DNA of 49,910 bases from an uncultured Eubacteriales bacterium (GTDB lineage: Bacteria; Bacillota; Clostridia; Christensenellales; CAG-917), in assembly GCA_900544575.1 (NCBI GenBank), contig UQVO01000011.1, positions 1-49,910 on the forward strand. The letters are read 5' to 3'. Below, one piece after another: positions 42,512 through 49,910 of this stretch. The notes beneath the pieces were generated by a model. It searched no databases and was not told the DNA's origin. It saw only the letters and a list, made by a program, of their open reading frames with translations. The first letter of the stretch is position 1; each line of letters opens with the position of its first letter. Both the position numbers and the translations under genes were made by a program.

Positions 42512-43309
42512 TTAGGCGTACATTTTTCCGAGAATGTACGATACGAGCCTCGGCGGCAGCACTTTCGAGAGCGCGACCAGGAAAACGTACTTGCCTCCGC
42601 CCACGCGGCTGACGGGCGGACGGGACGAAGAGGCGAGTCTGACAATGAGCTTTGCGATGACTTCGGGCGGCATTCCGTTTTTTTCGTCGCGTTCCATAAC
42701 CGCCACCGAACGGGCGACCCTGTCGCCGTAAGCGGGGTTGTCCGAGGCGTTTTTGCGCCGCGCCGCCGTGAAGTCCGTCTTCACGTCGCCGGGAAGCACG
42801 CAGGTGACCTTTATCCCGAAAGGCGCAACCTCGTTGCGCAGCGCCGCCGAAAAGGATGACAGCGCCGCTTTCGTCGCGGAGTAAAAGGATTGGAAGGGTA
42901 TCGCGAGTTCCGCCGCGACGGAGCTGACGTTGACGATGACGCCGCCGCCGTTTTCGCGCATAACGGGAATGACTTCGCGCGTCACGTTGAACATTCCGAA
43001 GAAATTGAGCTCGAATATTCTGCGGACATCAGCGGTGTCCGTGTCTTCCGCCGCGCCCGAAATGCCCATACCCGCATTGTTGACGAGCACGTCTATCCTG
43101 CCGTATTTATTCCTGATTTCGGAGATTGCGGCTTTCACTGCGTCCGCGTCGGTGACGTCCGCGCGGACGGAATCGAATTCGTCCGACAAGCGCCGTGCCA
43201 TACACACGACCGTCGCGCCGCGTTTTTTGAAAAGTTCGGCGGCGGCTTTGCCTATGCCTGCCGTCGCTCCCGTCACCACGACGATTTTGCCTTTGAGTTT
43301 TTCAGACAT
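42512..43309 (-). CDS. Short-chain dehydrogenase/reductase
   Basis: A 265-residue classical SDR. The cofactor motif TGATAGIG (T13-G20) is followed by NNAG near residue 77 and the catalytic S130, Y143 and K147 (YSATK). Arg residues near position 40 suggest NADP(H) preference, which is an inference. The extra C-terminal region (about 225-265) is hydrophobic and may contact the membrane. It has its own minus-strand promoter and the substrate is unknown. Confidence 0.9.
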   Translation of the reverse strand: MSEKLKGKIVVVTGATAGIGKAAAELFKKRGATVVCMARRLSDEFDSVRADVTDADAVKAAISEIRNKYGRIDVLVNNAGMGISGAAEDTDTADVRRIFELNFFGMFNVTREVIPVMRENGGGVIVNVSSVAAELAIPFQSFYSATKAALSSFSAALRNEVAPFGIKVTCVLPGDVKTDFTAARRKNASDNPAYGDRVARSVAVMERDEKNGMPPEVIAKLIVRLASSSRPPVSRVGGGKYVFLVALSKVLPPRLVSYILGKMYA

Positions 43310-43340
43310 AAAGCGGTGTTTATCCTTATTTTTTTATAAG

Positions 43341-43369
43341 ATTATACAACTTTTACGCTCCGAATGCAA
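43341..43369 (-). promoter_or_regulatory. Sigma-A promoter for the SDR gene
   Basis: On the minus strand, TTGCAT (43364-43369) and TATAAT (43341-43346) with a 17-base spacer. Confidence 0.7.
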
Positions 43370-43468
43370 TAAGGAAGGGGGCATATTTGCCGTTTTGTCG
43401 AAAATCTTTGCGATTCGCGTCAAATGCCGTGTTTTGCTTAAATGAGTACGAAAATCCGTGCACGACTG

Positions 43469-43496
43469 TTGACTTTGTTCGGATTTGATTTATACT
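43469..43496 (+). promoter_or_regulatory. Promoter for the ornithine aminotransferase-bioY-tetR operon
   Basis: TTGACT at 43469-43474 and TATACT at 43491-43496 with a 16-base spacer. Another TATAAT lies at 43512-43517 without a well-placed -35. Confidence 0.6.
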
Positions 43497-43538
43497 GTTA
43501 CCGAACAAATGTATAATTTTGCCGACACAGGCGTTCTT

Positions 43539-44804
43539 ATGCCCCGTTTCGTACGGTGCTATGCGCTGCCGTCGGTGAAGGAGATTTTTACGTCCACGGA
43601 AAGAGAAGAGCGCGGCGTTTCCGCGCGGATAATCGCGCAGACGGAAGAATACTGCGCTCATAATTACAGCCCCAAGGAAGTCGTCATCGCGGAGGCGTCC
43701 GGTGCCCGCGTGCGCGACGCGGACGGCAGGGAATACTTCGATATGCTCTCCGCGTACAGCGCGCTCAATTTCGGGCACAGGCACCCCGAGATTGTCGCCG
43801 CGGCGAAAGCGCAGCTGGACAAGGTCACGCTGACGTCGCGCGCATTCCATAACGAACTGCTCGGCGAATTCTGCCGCCGTCTTGCGGAGCTTACGGGCAA
43901 AGAAACGGTCCTGCCTATGAACACGGGCGCGGAAGCGGTGGAAACCGCGCTGAAAACCGCCCGCAGGTGGGGTGCGTTCGTAAAGGGTGTGCCGGACGGC
44001 AGGCAGCGCATAATCTGCTGCGCGGGCAATTTCCACGGGCGGACGGTCACCGTCGTGAGTATGAGCACGGACGAAACCGCAAGGCGGGGATACGCGCCTT
44101 TTACGGAGGGCTTCGACATCGTGCCCTACGGCGACGCGGAGGCGGCGGAACGTGCGGTCACGGAGGATACCGTCGCATTTCTCGTCGAACCCATTCAGGG
44201 CGAGGCGGGCATAATCGTGCCGCCCGACGGGTATCTGCGCGCGGTGAGGGAGATGTGCACCCGCCGCGGCATACTGATGATTGCGGACGAAGTGCAGACG
44301 GGGTTCGCGCGCACGGGAGATATGTTCGCCTGCGACCACGAGGGCGTCAGCCCCGACATCTACGTTCTCGGCAAGGCGCTCGGCGGCGGGATAATGCCCG
44401 TAAGCGCCGTCTGCGCCGCGAAAAGCGTGCTCGGAGTGTTCGAACCGGGGTCGCACGGGTCTACGTTCGGCGGCAATCCTCTGGCGTGCGCCGTCGCTCT
44501 CAAAGCGATGGAAATCGTCATGCGCGACGATTACGTCGGGATGGCGCGCAGAAAGGGCGCAGCGTTCCGCGCCGCGCTTGCGGAAATACGCAACGACGAA
44601 ATAGTCGACATCCGCGGCAGGGGACTGCTCATCGGGGTGGAATTCTCCGTGCCTGCCGCACCGTATGTGAAAAAACTCATTGCCTGCGGGGTGCTGGCAA
44701 AGGAAACGCACGAGAGGACGATACGTTTCGCGCCTCCCGTCAACATTTCGGACGAGGACCTCGCAGAGGCTGCCGAAAGGATAAAACAGGCGTTGTCGAA
44801 ATGA
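43539..44804 (+). CDS. rocD: Ornithine aminotransferase (class III, RocD-like)
   Basis: A class III PLP aminotransferase of about 421 residues closely resembling ornithine-oxo-acid transaminase, which links ornithine to glutamate semialdehyde. Diagnostic blocks are YDMLSAYSA-type (here FDMLSAYSALNFGHRHP), LTSRAFHNELLG, LPMNTGAEAVETALK, CAGNFHGRT, EPIQGEAGI, IADEVQTG and the PLP lysine about K279 in LGKALGGG. The start is uncertain: ATGs at 43509 and 43539 lack a strong ribosome binding site, and homologues begin near the TEEYCAHNY segment. The stop overlaps the bioY start. Confidence 0.88.
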   Translation: MPRFVRCYALPSVKEIFTSTEREERGVSARIIAQTEEYCAHNYSPKEVVIAEASGARVRDADGREYFDMLSAYSALNFGHRHPEIVAAAKAQLDKVTLTSRAFHNELLGEFCRRLAELTGKETVLPMNTGAEAVETALKTARRWGAFVKGVPDGRQRIICCAGNFHGRTVTVVSMSTDETARRGYAPFTEGFDIVPYGDAEAAERAVTEDTVAFLVEPIQGEAGIIVPPDGYLRAVREMCTRRGILMIADEVQTGFARTGDMFACDHEGVSPDIYVLGKALGGGIMPVSAVCAAKSVLGVFEPGSHGSTFGGNPLACAVALKAMEIVMRDDYVGMARRKGAAFRAALAEIRNDEIVDIRGRGLLIGVEFSVPAAPYVKKLIACGVLAKETHERTIRFAPPVNISDEDLAEAAERIKQALSK

Positions 44805-45406
44805 AGAGCAGAAGTGTGACAAAAGCTGCGGATAGGACGAAAAGGATGGTTTATACTGCGCTTTTTGCCGCGTTAATTGCCGTTTTGTCCCAAATCAGCA
44901 TTCCGCTGCCGTCGGGCGTGCCAATCACGCTGCAAACTTTCGCAGTGGCGTTCGCCGGGTTCTTCCTCGGTCGGAAATACGGGCTTGCGGCGGTCGCTGT
45001 CTATGTCGCGCTCGGCGCGGCGGGGGCGCCCGTTTTCGCGGGGTTCACGGGAGGGGCGTACAAGCTCGTGAACGTGACGGGCGGCTTTATATGGGGATTT
45101 TTCCCCTTCGTCATTATGACGGGCGCGAGGAGTCCCGAAACCGACAGGATTTCCGCGGCGGTGCTTTCCGTCCTCGGACTGGCGATGTGTCATCTTATCG
45201 GCGTTGCGCAGTACGCCGCTCTCACGGGCAACGGCTTTGCCGCTTCCGCGCTTGTCGTGTCCGTGCCCTATATCGTAAAGGACGTGCTGTCCGTGATGCT
45301 TGCGGCTATGCTGTCTTCGGCGGTGTCGCGCAGACTGCGTTCCCCCTTCCGTTCGGCAGCGGCGGACGGCAGAAAATTGATGAAAGAATTAAAAAACATA
45401 AGCTGA
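44801..45406 (+). CDS. bioY: Biotin ECF transporter S component BioY
   Basis: A 201-residue membrane protein with about six hydrophobic helices. The BioY signature PSGVPITLQTFAVAFAG follows helix 1 (about residues 37-53), and GLAAVAVYVALGAAGAPVFAG with GGAYKLVNVTGGFIWGF forms the conserved core. BioY captures biotin and works with the EcfAT module or alone. Its ATG overlaps the rocD stop. No biotin repressor site or riboswitch precedes it; control may come from the TetR gene eleven bases downstream. Confidence 0.93.
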   Translation: MKSRSVTKAADRTKRMVYTALFAALIAVLSQISIPLPSGVPITLQTFAVAFAGFFLGRKYGLAAVAVYVALGAAGAPVFAGFTGGAYKLVNVTGGFIWGFFPFVIMTGARSPETDRISAAVLSVLGLAMCHLIGVAQYAALTGNGFAASALVVSVPYIVKDVLSVMLAAMLSSAVSRRLRSPFRSAAADGRKLMKELKNIS

Positions 45407-45416
45407 CGGAGGCTAT

Positions 45417-46010
45417 ATGGCTAAAAACACCAACAAAACCGACCTGCGCATTCAGCGCACACAAAAGGCTATCGTCGATGCGTTCTACGAGCTCCTCGAC
45501 GAGAAATCGTTCGGGTCGATTACTGTCATCGACATCTGCGAGCGCGCCCTCATCAACCGCGGGACGTTCTACACCCACTTCGAGGACAAGTATCAGCTGC
45601 TCGACAAGTGCATAAGCGACGTTATGTACGGACTGCACGAACAGGTCAAACAGGTGCACGGCGACAGCGACCTCATCACCTATTACAACGAAGTTATGTC
45701 CCTCGGCATCAATTTCCTTGCCCAGTACCGCAAGCGTCTGCGCACCATCATCCTCAAAGCGGACAGCGCGCTGGTGTTCGACAAAGTGCACGAAATCCTC
45801 ACACACAACATCGTGAACAGGTTGAGCAAGGCGAAGCCCAAGGACGGAGCGGGCAAAATCCCCGCGGACATTCTTGCGGAATTCTTCGCCGGCGGCATAA
45901 TCTCCCTCATCAAGTGGTGGCTGCTCGAAGAACCCAACTACACGCAGGAAGACATCAAAGCACAGCTCAGCGTGCTTGCCGAAACCACACTCAGCGAATA
46001 TTGCGCGTAG
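45417..46010 (+). CDS. TetR-family transcriptional regulator
   Basis: A 197-residue regulator. The N-terminal helix-turn-helix is clear (RTQKAIVDAFYELLDEKSF, ITVIDICERALINRGTFYTH, FEDKYQLL), as in TetR proteins. The C-terminal ligand-binding region (about 75-197) resembles the type found with dihydroxyacetone kinase or fatty-acid regulators. CGGAGGC precedes the start. It is last in the rocD-bioY operon. The effector and targets are unknown. Confidence 0.9.
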   Translation: MAKNTNKTDLRIQRTQKAIVDAFYELLDEKSFGSITVIDICERALINRGTFYTHFEDKYQLLDKCISDVMYGLHEQVKQVHGDSDLITYYNEVMSLGINFLAQYRKRLRTIILKADSALVFDKVHEILTHNIVNRLSKAKPKDGAGKIPADILAEFFAGGIISLIKWWLLEEPNYTQEDIKAQLSVLAETTLSEYCA

Positions 46011-46030
46011 CGGGGGTATTATACCCCCGC
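46010..46030. repeat. Perfect hairpin at the tetR stop codon
   Basis: GCGGGGGTA and TACCCCCGC (46010-46018 and 46022-46030) form a nine-base perfect stem directly at the tetR stop. There is no T run after it, so it is a poor intrinsic terminator. It abuts the tandem repeat that follows. Confidence 0.6.
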
Positions 46031-46186
46031 ACCCCCGTGCTTTGTGTTGTTGTCCCGCACATTTGTTGTGAATTATACGGGCGGCAGGGCACGCACGGCT
46101 GACACCTGTTGCGGCGCAAAACGCCGCACCCCCGTGCTTTGCTTTGTTGTCCCGTTCATCTGTTGCGAATTGCAGCACGGCAGGGC
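46029..46186. repeat. Imperfect tandem copies of a ~62-base element
   Basis: A unit beginning GCACCCCCGTGCTTTG and ending GGCAGGGC occurs at 46029-46090 and again at 46126-46186, 97 bases apart. The copies share most bases, including TTGTTGTCCCG and TGTTG-GAATT. The period is not a multiple of three and no frame is convincingly coding, so this looks like a dispersed intergenic repeat. Confidence 0.65.
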
Positions 46187-46253
46187 CGCGCAGAGTGACG
46201 GGTGCCTCGGTGTCCGAGCCGTCGGGACTGCGTGCGTCGTTCGGTCTTTGCGC

Positions 46254-46427
46254 TTAAAGGTCGTCCACATCCTGCTCCGGCAGGTCGAGGGGATTGTCGG
46301 GCACGCCCGTCCAGGAACCGTTCGGGTCTTTGAGTGCGTCCCAGACTTCCTTTTCGCTCTGACCGCCTTCGGCGAGCAGAGGGCGTTTGACCTTTTTGGC
46401 TTTCTTTGCCTGTTTTCTGTTTTTCAT
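46254..46427 (-). CDS. 57-residue conserved-looking small protein
   Basis: A 57-residue protein with a strongly basic N-terminus (MKNRKQAKKAKKVKRP) and an acidic C-terminus containing VWDALKDPNGSWTGVPDN and ending DLPEQDVDDL. GGAGGTG lies five bases before the ATG, the best ribosome binding site in the area. I have a vague recollection of small Firmicute proteins with a SWTG/SYTGVP segment, but no known function. It lies beyond the terminator of the aromatic operon, so it should have its own promoter. Confidence 0.65.
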   Translation of the reverse strand: MKNRKQAKKAKKVKRPLLAEGGQSEKEVWDALKDPNGSWTGVPDNPLDLPEQDVDDL

Positions 46428-46492
46428 ATTCACCTCCGAGTATAGTTTGCACCTAACGGAGCGTGCGATACGCGAAACGTAACGAAAACAAA

Positions 46493-46517
46493 AAAACGCA
46501 GGTTTATCCTGCGTTTT
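46493..46517 (-). terminator. Terminator of the aromatic amino acid operon
   Basis: A ten-base stem (46493-46502 with 46508-46517) with a five-base loop. On the minus strand it is followed by seven or more Ts. Confidence 0.8.
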
Positions 46518-46593
46518 ATGCTTGTTAACGTAAGATTTTGCGGCTCACGGTGTGCGGCGGCGGATTTTCGTCCGCCCCTCCGCGGCTTTCCCG

Positions 46594-47034
46594 TCAGCTT
46601 TCCCGTCCGTATTTTCCGACCAGATAGGCGATTGCTTCGCGGTATCCGTCGAAGCCCTTTCCGCATATCGTCTTTTCCGCGTAGAGGGAAACGTAGCTGA
46701 AACGGCGGAATTCTTCGCGCGAGTTTATGTCGGTGAGGTGCACTTCCGCGGTCGGTATGCCCACGGCTTTCAGGGCGTCGAGGATTGCGACGGAAGTGTG
46801 CGTATATGCTGCGGCATTTATGACTATGCCGTCGTACACGCCGTATGCGCGCTGGATTTCCGTCACGATGTCGCCCTCGCTGTTGGACTGATAGAACATC
46901 ACGTCCGCGCCGAGTGCGGCGGCACTCTGTTCGATGAACGCGACGAGCGCGGCGTAATCCTGCCTGCCGTAGAGTGCGGGCTCGCGCACGCCGAGCATAT
47001 TGATGTTGGGACCGTTAATGACCAAAATTTTCAT
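46594..47034 (-). CDS. aroQ: 3-dehydroquinate dehydratase, type II
   Basis: A 146-residue type II dehydroquinase, step 3 of the shikimate pathway. The N-terminal GPNINMLGVREPALYG holds catalytic Y22; YQSNSEGD, INAAAYTHTS and EVHLTDINSREEFRRFSY with H99 and R106 are all present. It is last in the operon and its start overlaps the end of the aroE-aroK fusion gene by 20 bases. Confidence 0.95.
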   Translation of the reverse strand: MKILVINGPNINMLGVREPALYGRQDYAALVAFIEQSAAALGADVMFYQSNSEGDIVTEIQRAYGVYDGIVINAAAYTHTSVAILDALKAVGIPTAEVHLTDINSREEFRRFSYVSLYAEKTICGKGFDGYREAIAYLVGKYGRES

Positions 47035-48274
47035 CGAATTTCTCCGTTATCTTTTCGGCGCACTCTTCGGGTGCGCCGTCGTTGCACACTTCCGCATCGG
47101 CAAACGCGGTGTATACGGGCAGGCGCGCTTCGCGCATTTTCACCAGCGTTTCGCGGTCGCGGGAGAGGGGTCTGCCCGCCGTTTCCAGCTTGTCCGTATC
47201 GCGGTCGCAGAAGACGACGAAGCCGTTGCTTTTGAGGTTTAGTCTGTTTTCTTCCGAAAGGGGTGCGCCGCCGCCCGTTGCGATGACCGCTCCCGTTTTT
47301 GCCGCGCACTCCGCCACGACGGCCCTTTCTTCTTCGCGGAAGCCCTCTTCGCCGCGCTCGCGGAATATTGTCGGGATGTCCTTCCCCGTGCGGCTCACGA
47401 TGAGTGCGTCGGTGTCGAAAAACTGGCGGGACAGTTTTTCGGCGACGATTTTGCCGAGTGTGGTCTTGCCCGACGACGGCATTCCGACGAGCACGATGTC
47501 GGTCAGGTCGCGCGTGATGGCGCGCCATACTTTCAGGATTTCTTTCCCTTCCGCGCTGTCGTGGGACGGTTCGGAATATTCTTCGCCGCGGAAGAGCATA
47601 TTTGCGGCTTTCGCCTGTGCCGTGAGCATCAGCAGTCCGCTGCCTGCGGGGATGCCCATAGCCTGCGCCTGCATCACAAGTCGGGTGCGGAGAGGATTGA
47701 ACACCGCGTCGAAGACGCCTTCCAATGCGGGAAAAATGCCGAGGTCCAGGGGAGCCGCCGCCGCGTTCGGGAACATACCGACGGGGGTGGTGTTGATGAC
47801 GACCTGTGTTTCGCGCCTGTCCGCGACGTTGGAGTAGTTCACCTCTCCCGACCTCGACACCACGGTGACTGACGCCGCTCCTTCGCGTTTTGCGAGCGCG
47901 CACGCCGTATGCGAAGTGCCGCCGCTTCCGAGCACCAGAACGTGTTTGCCCGCAAGATGAATGCCGACGCAATTCATTGCGAAATTCATCCCGTATGCGT
48001 CCGTATTGTAGCCCGTGAGTCTGCCGCCGCGGTTGACGACGGTGTTCACCGCGCCGCAGATGCGCGCGCTCTCGTGCAATTCGTCGAGGAATGGGATGAC
48101 GTCGCGCTTGTAGGGTATGGTGACGTTGATGCCGCGAAAGTCGCGCACCGCAAAGAATTTTTTAAGCTCACGGCTCTCCAAAGGGCGCAGCTCGTAATCC
48201 GCCGTGCCGAATGCGGCGTGCAGACGCGGTGAAAAGCTGTGCCCGAGCGGATTGCCGATAAGCCCGATTTTCAT
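47015..48274 (-). CDS. aroEK: Fused shikimate dehydrogenase-shikimate kinase (AroE-AroK)
   Basis: A 419-residue fusion. Residues 1-250 are AroE: GNPLGHSFSPRLH (shikimate site), NVTIPYK with the catalytic lysine, GAVNTV, YNTDAYG, the NADP loop GSGGTSHTA and NTTPVGM. Residues 257-419 are AroK: Walker A in GMPSSGKTT (G264-T272), FDTDALI, TGGG near 330 and the lid region RPLSRDRE. The two would carry out consecutive steps from 3-dehydroshikimate to shikimate-3-phosphate. GAGGTGG precedes the start, which overlaps the pheA stop (ATGA). Usually these are separate genes. Confidence 0.93.
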   Translation of the reverse strand: MKIGLIGNPLGHSFSPRLHAAFGTADYELRPLESRELKKFFAVRDFRGINVTIPYKRDVIPFLDELHESARICGAVNTVVNRGGRLTGYNTDAYGMNFAMNCVGIHLAGKHVLVLGSGGTSHTACALAKREGAASVTVVSRSGEVNYSNVADRRETQVVINTTPVGMFPNAAAAPLDLGIFPALEGVFDAVFNPLRTRLVMQAQAMGIPAGSGLLMLTAQAKAANMLFRGEEYSEPSHDSAEGKEILKVWRAITRDLTDIVLVGMPSSGKTTLGKIVAEKLSRQFFDTDALIVSRTGKDIPTIFRERGEEGFREEERAVVAECAAKTGAVIATGGGAPLSEENRLNLKSNGFVVFCDRDTDKLETAGRPLSRDRETLVKMREARLPVYTAFADAEVCNDGAPEECAEKITEKFDENFGH

Positions 48275-49416
48275 TGCGCCACCTCGTAGTAGCTGCCGAG
48301 GAATGTGAACTGTTCCGTCCCCTGGTCCAGCTCCGCGATGAGGGAGAGGGTGTCGGAGTTTTCGATTTGTCCTTCGAAATCGAAATAGAACATAAACTCG
48401 AAGTCCGTGCCGGGCAGGGGACGGGATTCCAGCTTTGTGAGATTGAGCCCCAGGGTGGAGAACTTGTTGAGCACGCGGTTGAGCGAGCCGGACTCGTGGG
48501 GCAGCGTCATCATTATGCTTATGCGGTTGGCGGGAGCGAAGACTTCCAGCGTCTTGCTTATGCAGATGAAGCGCGTATAGTTGGAGTCGTTGTCCTGGAT
48601 GTTGCTCTCCAAAATGCCCAGCCCGTAGAGCTCGGCGCAGTTGCGCGAGGAGATGCACGCCACGTCGTTGCGGTCGGAGTTCGCCACCATTTCCGCGGCG
48701 ACCGCGGTGTTGGGGCACGCGGTGATTTTGACGGACGAGGGCAGTTTTTGCAGATAGGCGGAACATTGTCCTATCGCCTGTTCGTGAGAGTAGACCTCCC
48801 TGATGTCCGAAAGCGCGACGCCCTTTTTGGCGAGCAGATGATGGCAGACTTTGAGTTTTATGCTGCGCACGATATAGAAACGGTGTTTTTTCATCAGGTC
48901 GTACACCGCGTTCACGCTGCCCACCGCGCTGTTTTCGATGGGGAGCACGCCGTAGTCGCACAGTCCCTTTTCCACGGCCTGGAACACGCCCTCGAAGTTG
49001 CGGAAGAAAGTGATGTCCGCAATCTCGAACAGCTTGTCGGCGGCGATGGAGGAGTAGCTCCCTTCCACGCCCTGACAGGCGACGGTGCTGCTGACGGGGA
49101 AGTATTTCTTGCCTTCCATAAGCACGCGGCGCAGGTTGTCCGAAAGGGGAGTCACGGGGGCGACGAGGCGGCGCTGATAAGCGCGCGAAGTTTCCAGAAT
49201 CGTTTCAAACACGCGTTTAAGATAAATTTTCTGCTCGTCATCTGCCTGTTTTGTCACTCTGGCGATGATTTTCTTTTCGCGTGCGGGGTCGAGCACGGCG
49301 GCGTGAGTGCGCGCTTTTTCTTCGCCTATCTCGCGCACCGTGCGCTGTCTTTCAAGATAGAGTTCGGCGATTTTGTCGTCCAGCTCGTCTATCTTTTTCC
49401 GAAGTTCTTCTATCAT
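48271..49416 (-). CDS. pheA: Chorismate mutase-prephenate dehydratase (P-protein)
   Basis: A 381-residue bifunctional enzyme making phenylpyruvate from chorismate. Residues 1-88 are an AroQ-type chorismate mutase helix bundle (LRKKIDELDDKIAELYLER). Residues 105-285 are prephenate dehydratase, including GVEGSYSSIAA, LPIENSAVGSVN and the catalytic TRF in NYTRFICIS. Residues 297-375 are an ACT regulatory domain with LESRPLPG, so feedback inhibition by phenylalanine is expected. GAGGTGG precedes the ATG. It is 23 bases downstream of aroC. Confidence 0.95.
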   Translation of the reverse strand: MIEELRKKIDELDDKIAELYLERQRTVREIGEEKARTHAAVLDPAREKKIIARVTKQADDEQKIYLKRVFETILETSRAYQRRLVAPVTPLSDNLRRVLMEGKKYFPVSSTVACQGVEGSYSSIAADKLFEIADITFFRNFEGVFQAVEKGLCDYGVLPIENSAVGSVNAVYDLMKKHRFYIVRSIKLKVCHHLLAKKGVALSDIREVYSHEQAIGQCSAYLQKLPSSVKITACPNTAVAAEMVANSDRNDVACISSRNCAELYGLGILESNIQDNDSNYTRFICISKTLEVFAPANRISIMMTLPHESGSLNRVLNKFSTLGLNLTKLESRPLPGTDFEFMFYFDFEGQIENSDTLSLIAELDQGTEQFTFLGSYYEVAQ

Positions 49417-49439
49417 ATATCCACCTCAAAATTGTTTGC

Positions 49440-49879
49440 TTATTCCGTTTTTTCACGCTCTCCGAGCAGCACCGCGTCCAGCACGGCGAGCGCCGCCGCC
49501 GCTTCCACCGCCGCAACCGCCCGCGGGACCACCGTCGCGTCGTGTCTGCCGCGCACGGTGATGACCGTTTCCGTCATAGTGCCGAGGTCCACCGTCTGTT
49601 GGGGCAGCGCGATGGACGGGGTCGGGCGGAATGCCGCCCTGAACGTCACGGGCATTCCGTTGGATATGCCGCCGTTGATGCCGCCCGCGTTGTCGGTCAG
49701 CGTCACGACTTTGCCGTCCCTTATCGCGAAGGGGTCGTTGGCTTCGCTGCCGCGCATCCTTGCGATGGCGAACCCCGCGCCGAATTCCACGCCCTTTACG
49801 GCGGGTATGGCGTACACCGCCGCGGAAATCTTGCTTTCCAGCCCGCCGAACAGCGCGTCGCCGAGTCCTGCCGGCATAC
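49440..49879 (-). CDS. aroC: Chorismate synthase, C-terminal part (cut by contig end)
   Basis: The last ~145 residues of chorismate synthase: PAGLGDALFGGLESKISAA, IPAVKGVEFGAGFAIARMRG, DNAGGINGGISNG, FRPTPSIALPQ and RGRHDATVVPRAVAAVEA are highly conserved family blocks. The frame is open to the end of real sequence at about 49879, where adapter sequence begins, so the N-terminal half is missing from the contig. It is the most upstream visible gene of the aromatic operon. Confidence 0.93.
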
Positions 49880-49910
49880 CTGTCTCTTATACACATCTCC
49901 GAGCCCACGA
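49880..49910. other. Nextera transposase adapter remnant (not genomic)
   Basis: The final 31 bases begin CTGTCTCTTATACACATC and continue CTCCGAGCCCACGA, matching the Nextera mosaic end plus read 2 adapter. It interrupts aroC and should be trimmed. Confidence 0.97.

Noticed and set aside
44784..44800. Biotin riboswitch or BirA operator before bioY
   Set aside because: bioY overlaps the upstream gene and no BirA palindrome is visible.
1..49910. CRISPR arrays, rRNA genes, intact insertion sequences or prophage
   Set aside because: No regularly spaced repeats, no rRNA sequence, and no transposase, integrase or phage structural genes were seen on either strand.

Overview
The window is a GC-rich, gene-dense bacterial chromosome segment with about 46 protein genes, one tRNA and two clear riboswitches. 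Strong AGGAGG-type ribosome binding sites, TTGACA/TATAAT promoters, a split transketolase, a greA-lysS pair, an ECF-type vitamin transporter subunit and sporulation-associated genes (a SipL-like SPOCS/LysM protein, YabP, YabQ, a CwlD-like amidase) point to an anaerobic clostridial Firmicute from a spore-forming lineage. The last 31 bases match the Nextera transposase adapter, so the contig was assembled from Illumina libraries and ends at an untrimmed adapter. Real sequence stops at about 49879.

Layout. 168-3148: an AmaP-like membrane protein, greA and lysS in one operon. 3178-6295: a promoter, a yybP-ykoY (manganese) riboswitch with its own terminator, and a P-type Ca2+/Mn2+ ATPase. 6410-12605: a ProB-like kinase, a secreted acidic protein on the minus strand, split transketolase, and a pair made of an SCP2-like protein and a class III aminotransferase. 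12696-15107 (minus): an M1 peptidase lipoprotein and a PRC-barrel protein. 15250-20588: a cluster of DnaA-box-like sites, a CwlD-like amidase, then a radC-gltX-subtilase operon. 20746-23157: veg, the SipL-like gene and tRNA-Ser(GCU). 23411-31142: a sialidase-like lipoprotein divergent from an apparent operon holding a GPH sugar transporter, a phosphoesterase, a HAD hydrolase and membrane proteins.

31166-34722: a zinc-ribbon membrane protein; a cobalamin riboswitch controlling a DUF4430 (transcobalamin-like) lipoprotein and an ECF S component; a small charged protein; and yabP-yabQ behind a sigma-E-type promoter. 34811-38841: a condensation-domain acyltransferase, an alanyl-tRNA synthetase lacking its C-terminal domain, and a PHP phosphatase. 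38887-42394 (minus): a Cys-containing conserved protein, an unexplained AT-rich intergenic region, and a histidine kinase/response regulator pair. 42512-46010: an SDR dehydrogenase, then ornithine aminotransferase, bioY and a TetR regulator. 46029-46186: an imperfect tandem repeat. 46254-49879 (minus): a 57-residue protein and an aromatic amino acid operon read aroC, pheA, aroE-aroK fusion, aroQ.

The most interesting items are the B12-controlled transcobalamin-like/ECF pair, the manganese riboswitch whose mechanism can be read from the sequence, the interleaved DnaA-box-like cluster, the short AlaRS, the AroE-AroK fusion, sigma-E-like promoters before two sporulation loci, and two intergenic regions (39841-40081 and 46010-46190) that no annotated gene explains. 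I saw no CRISPR array, rRNA, intact insertion sequence or prophage.
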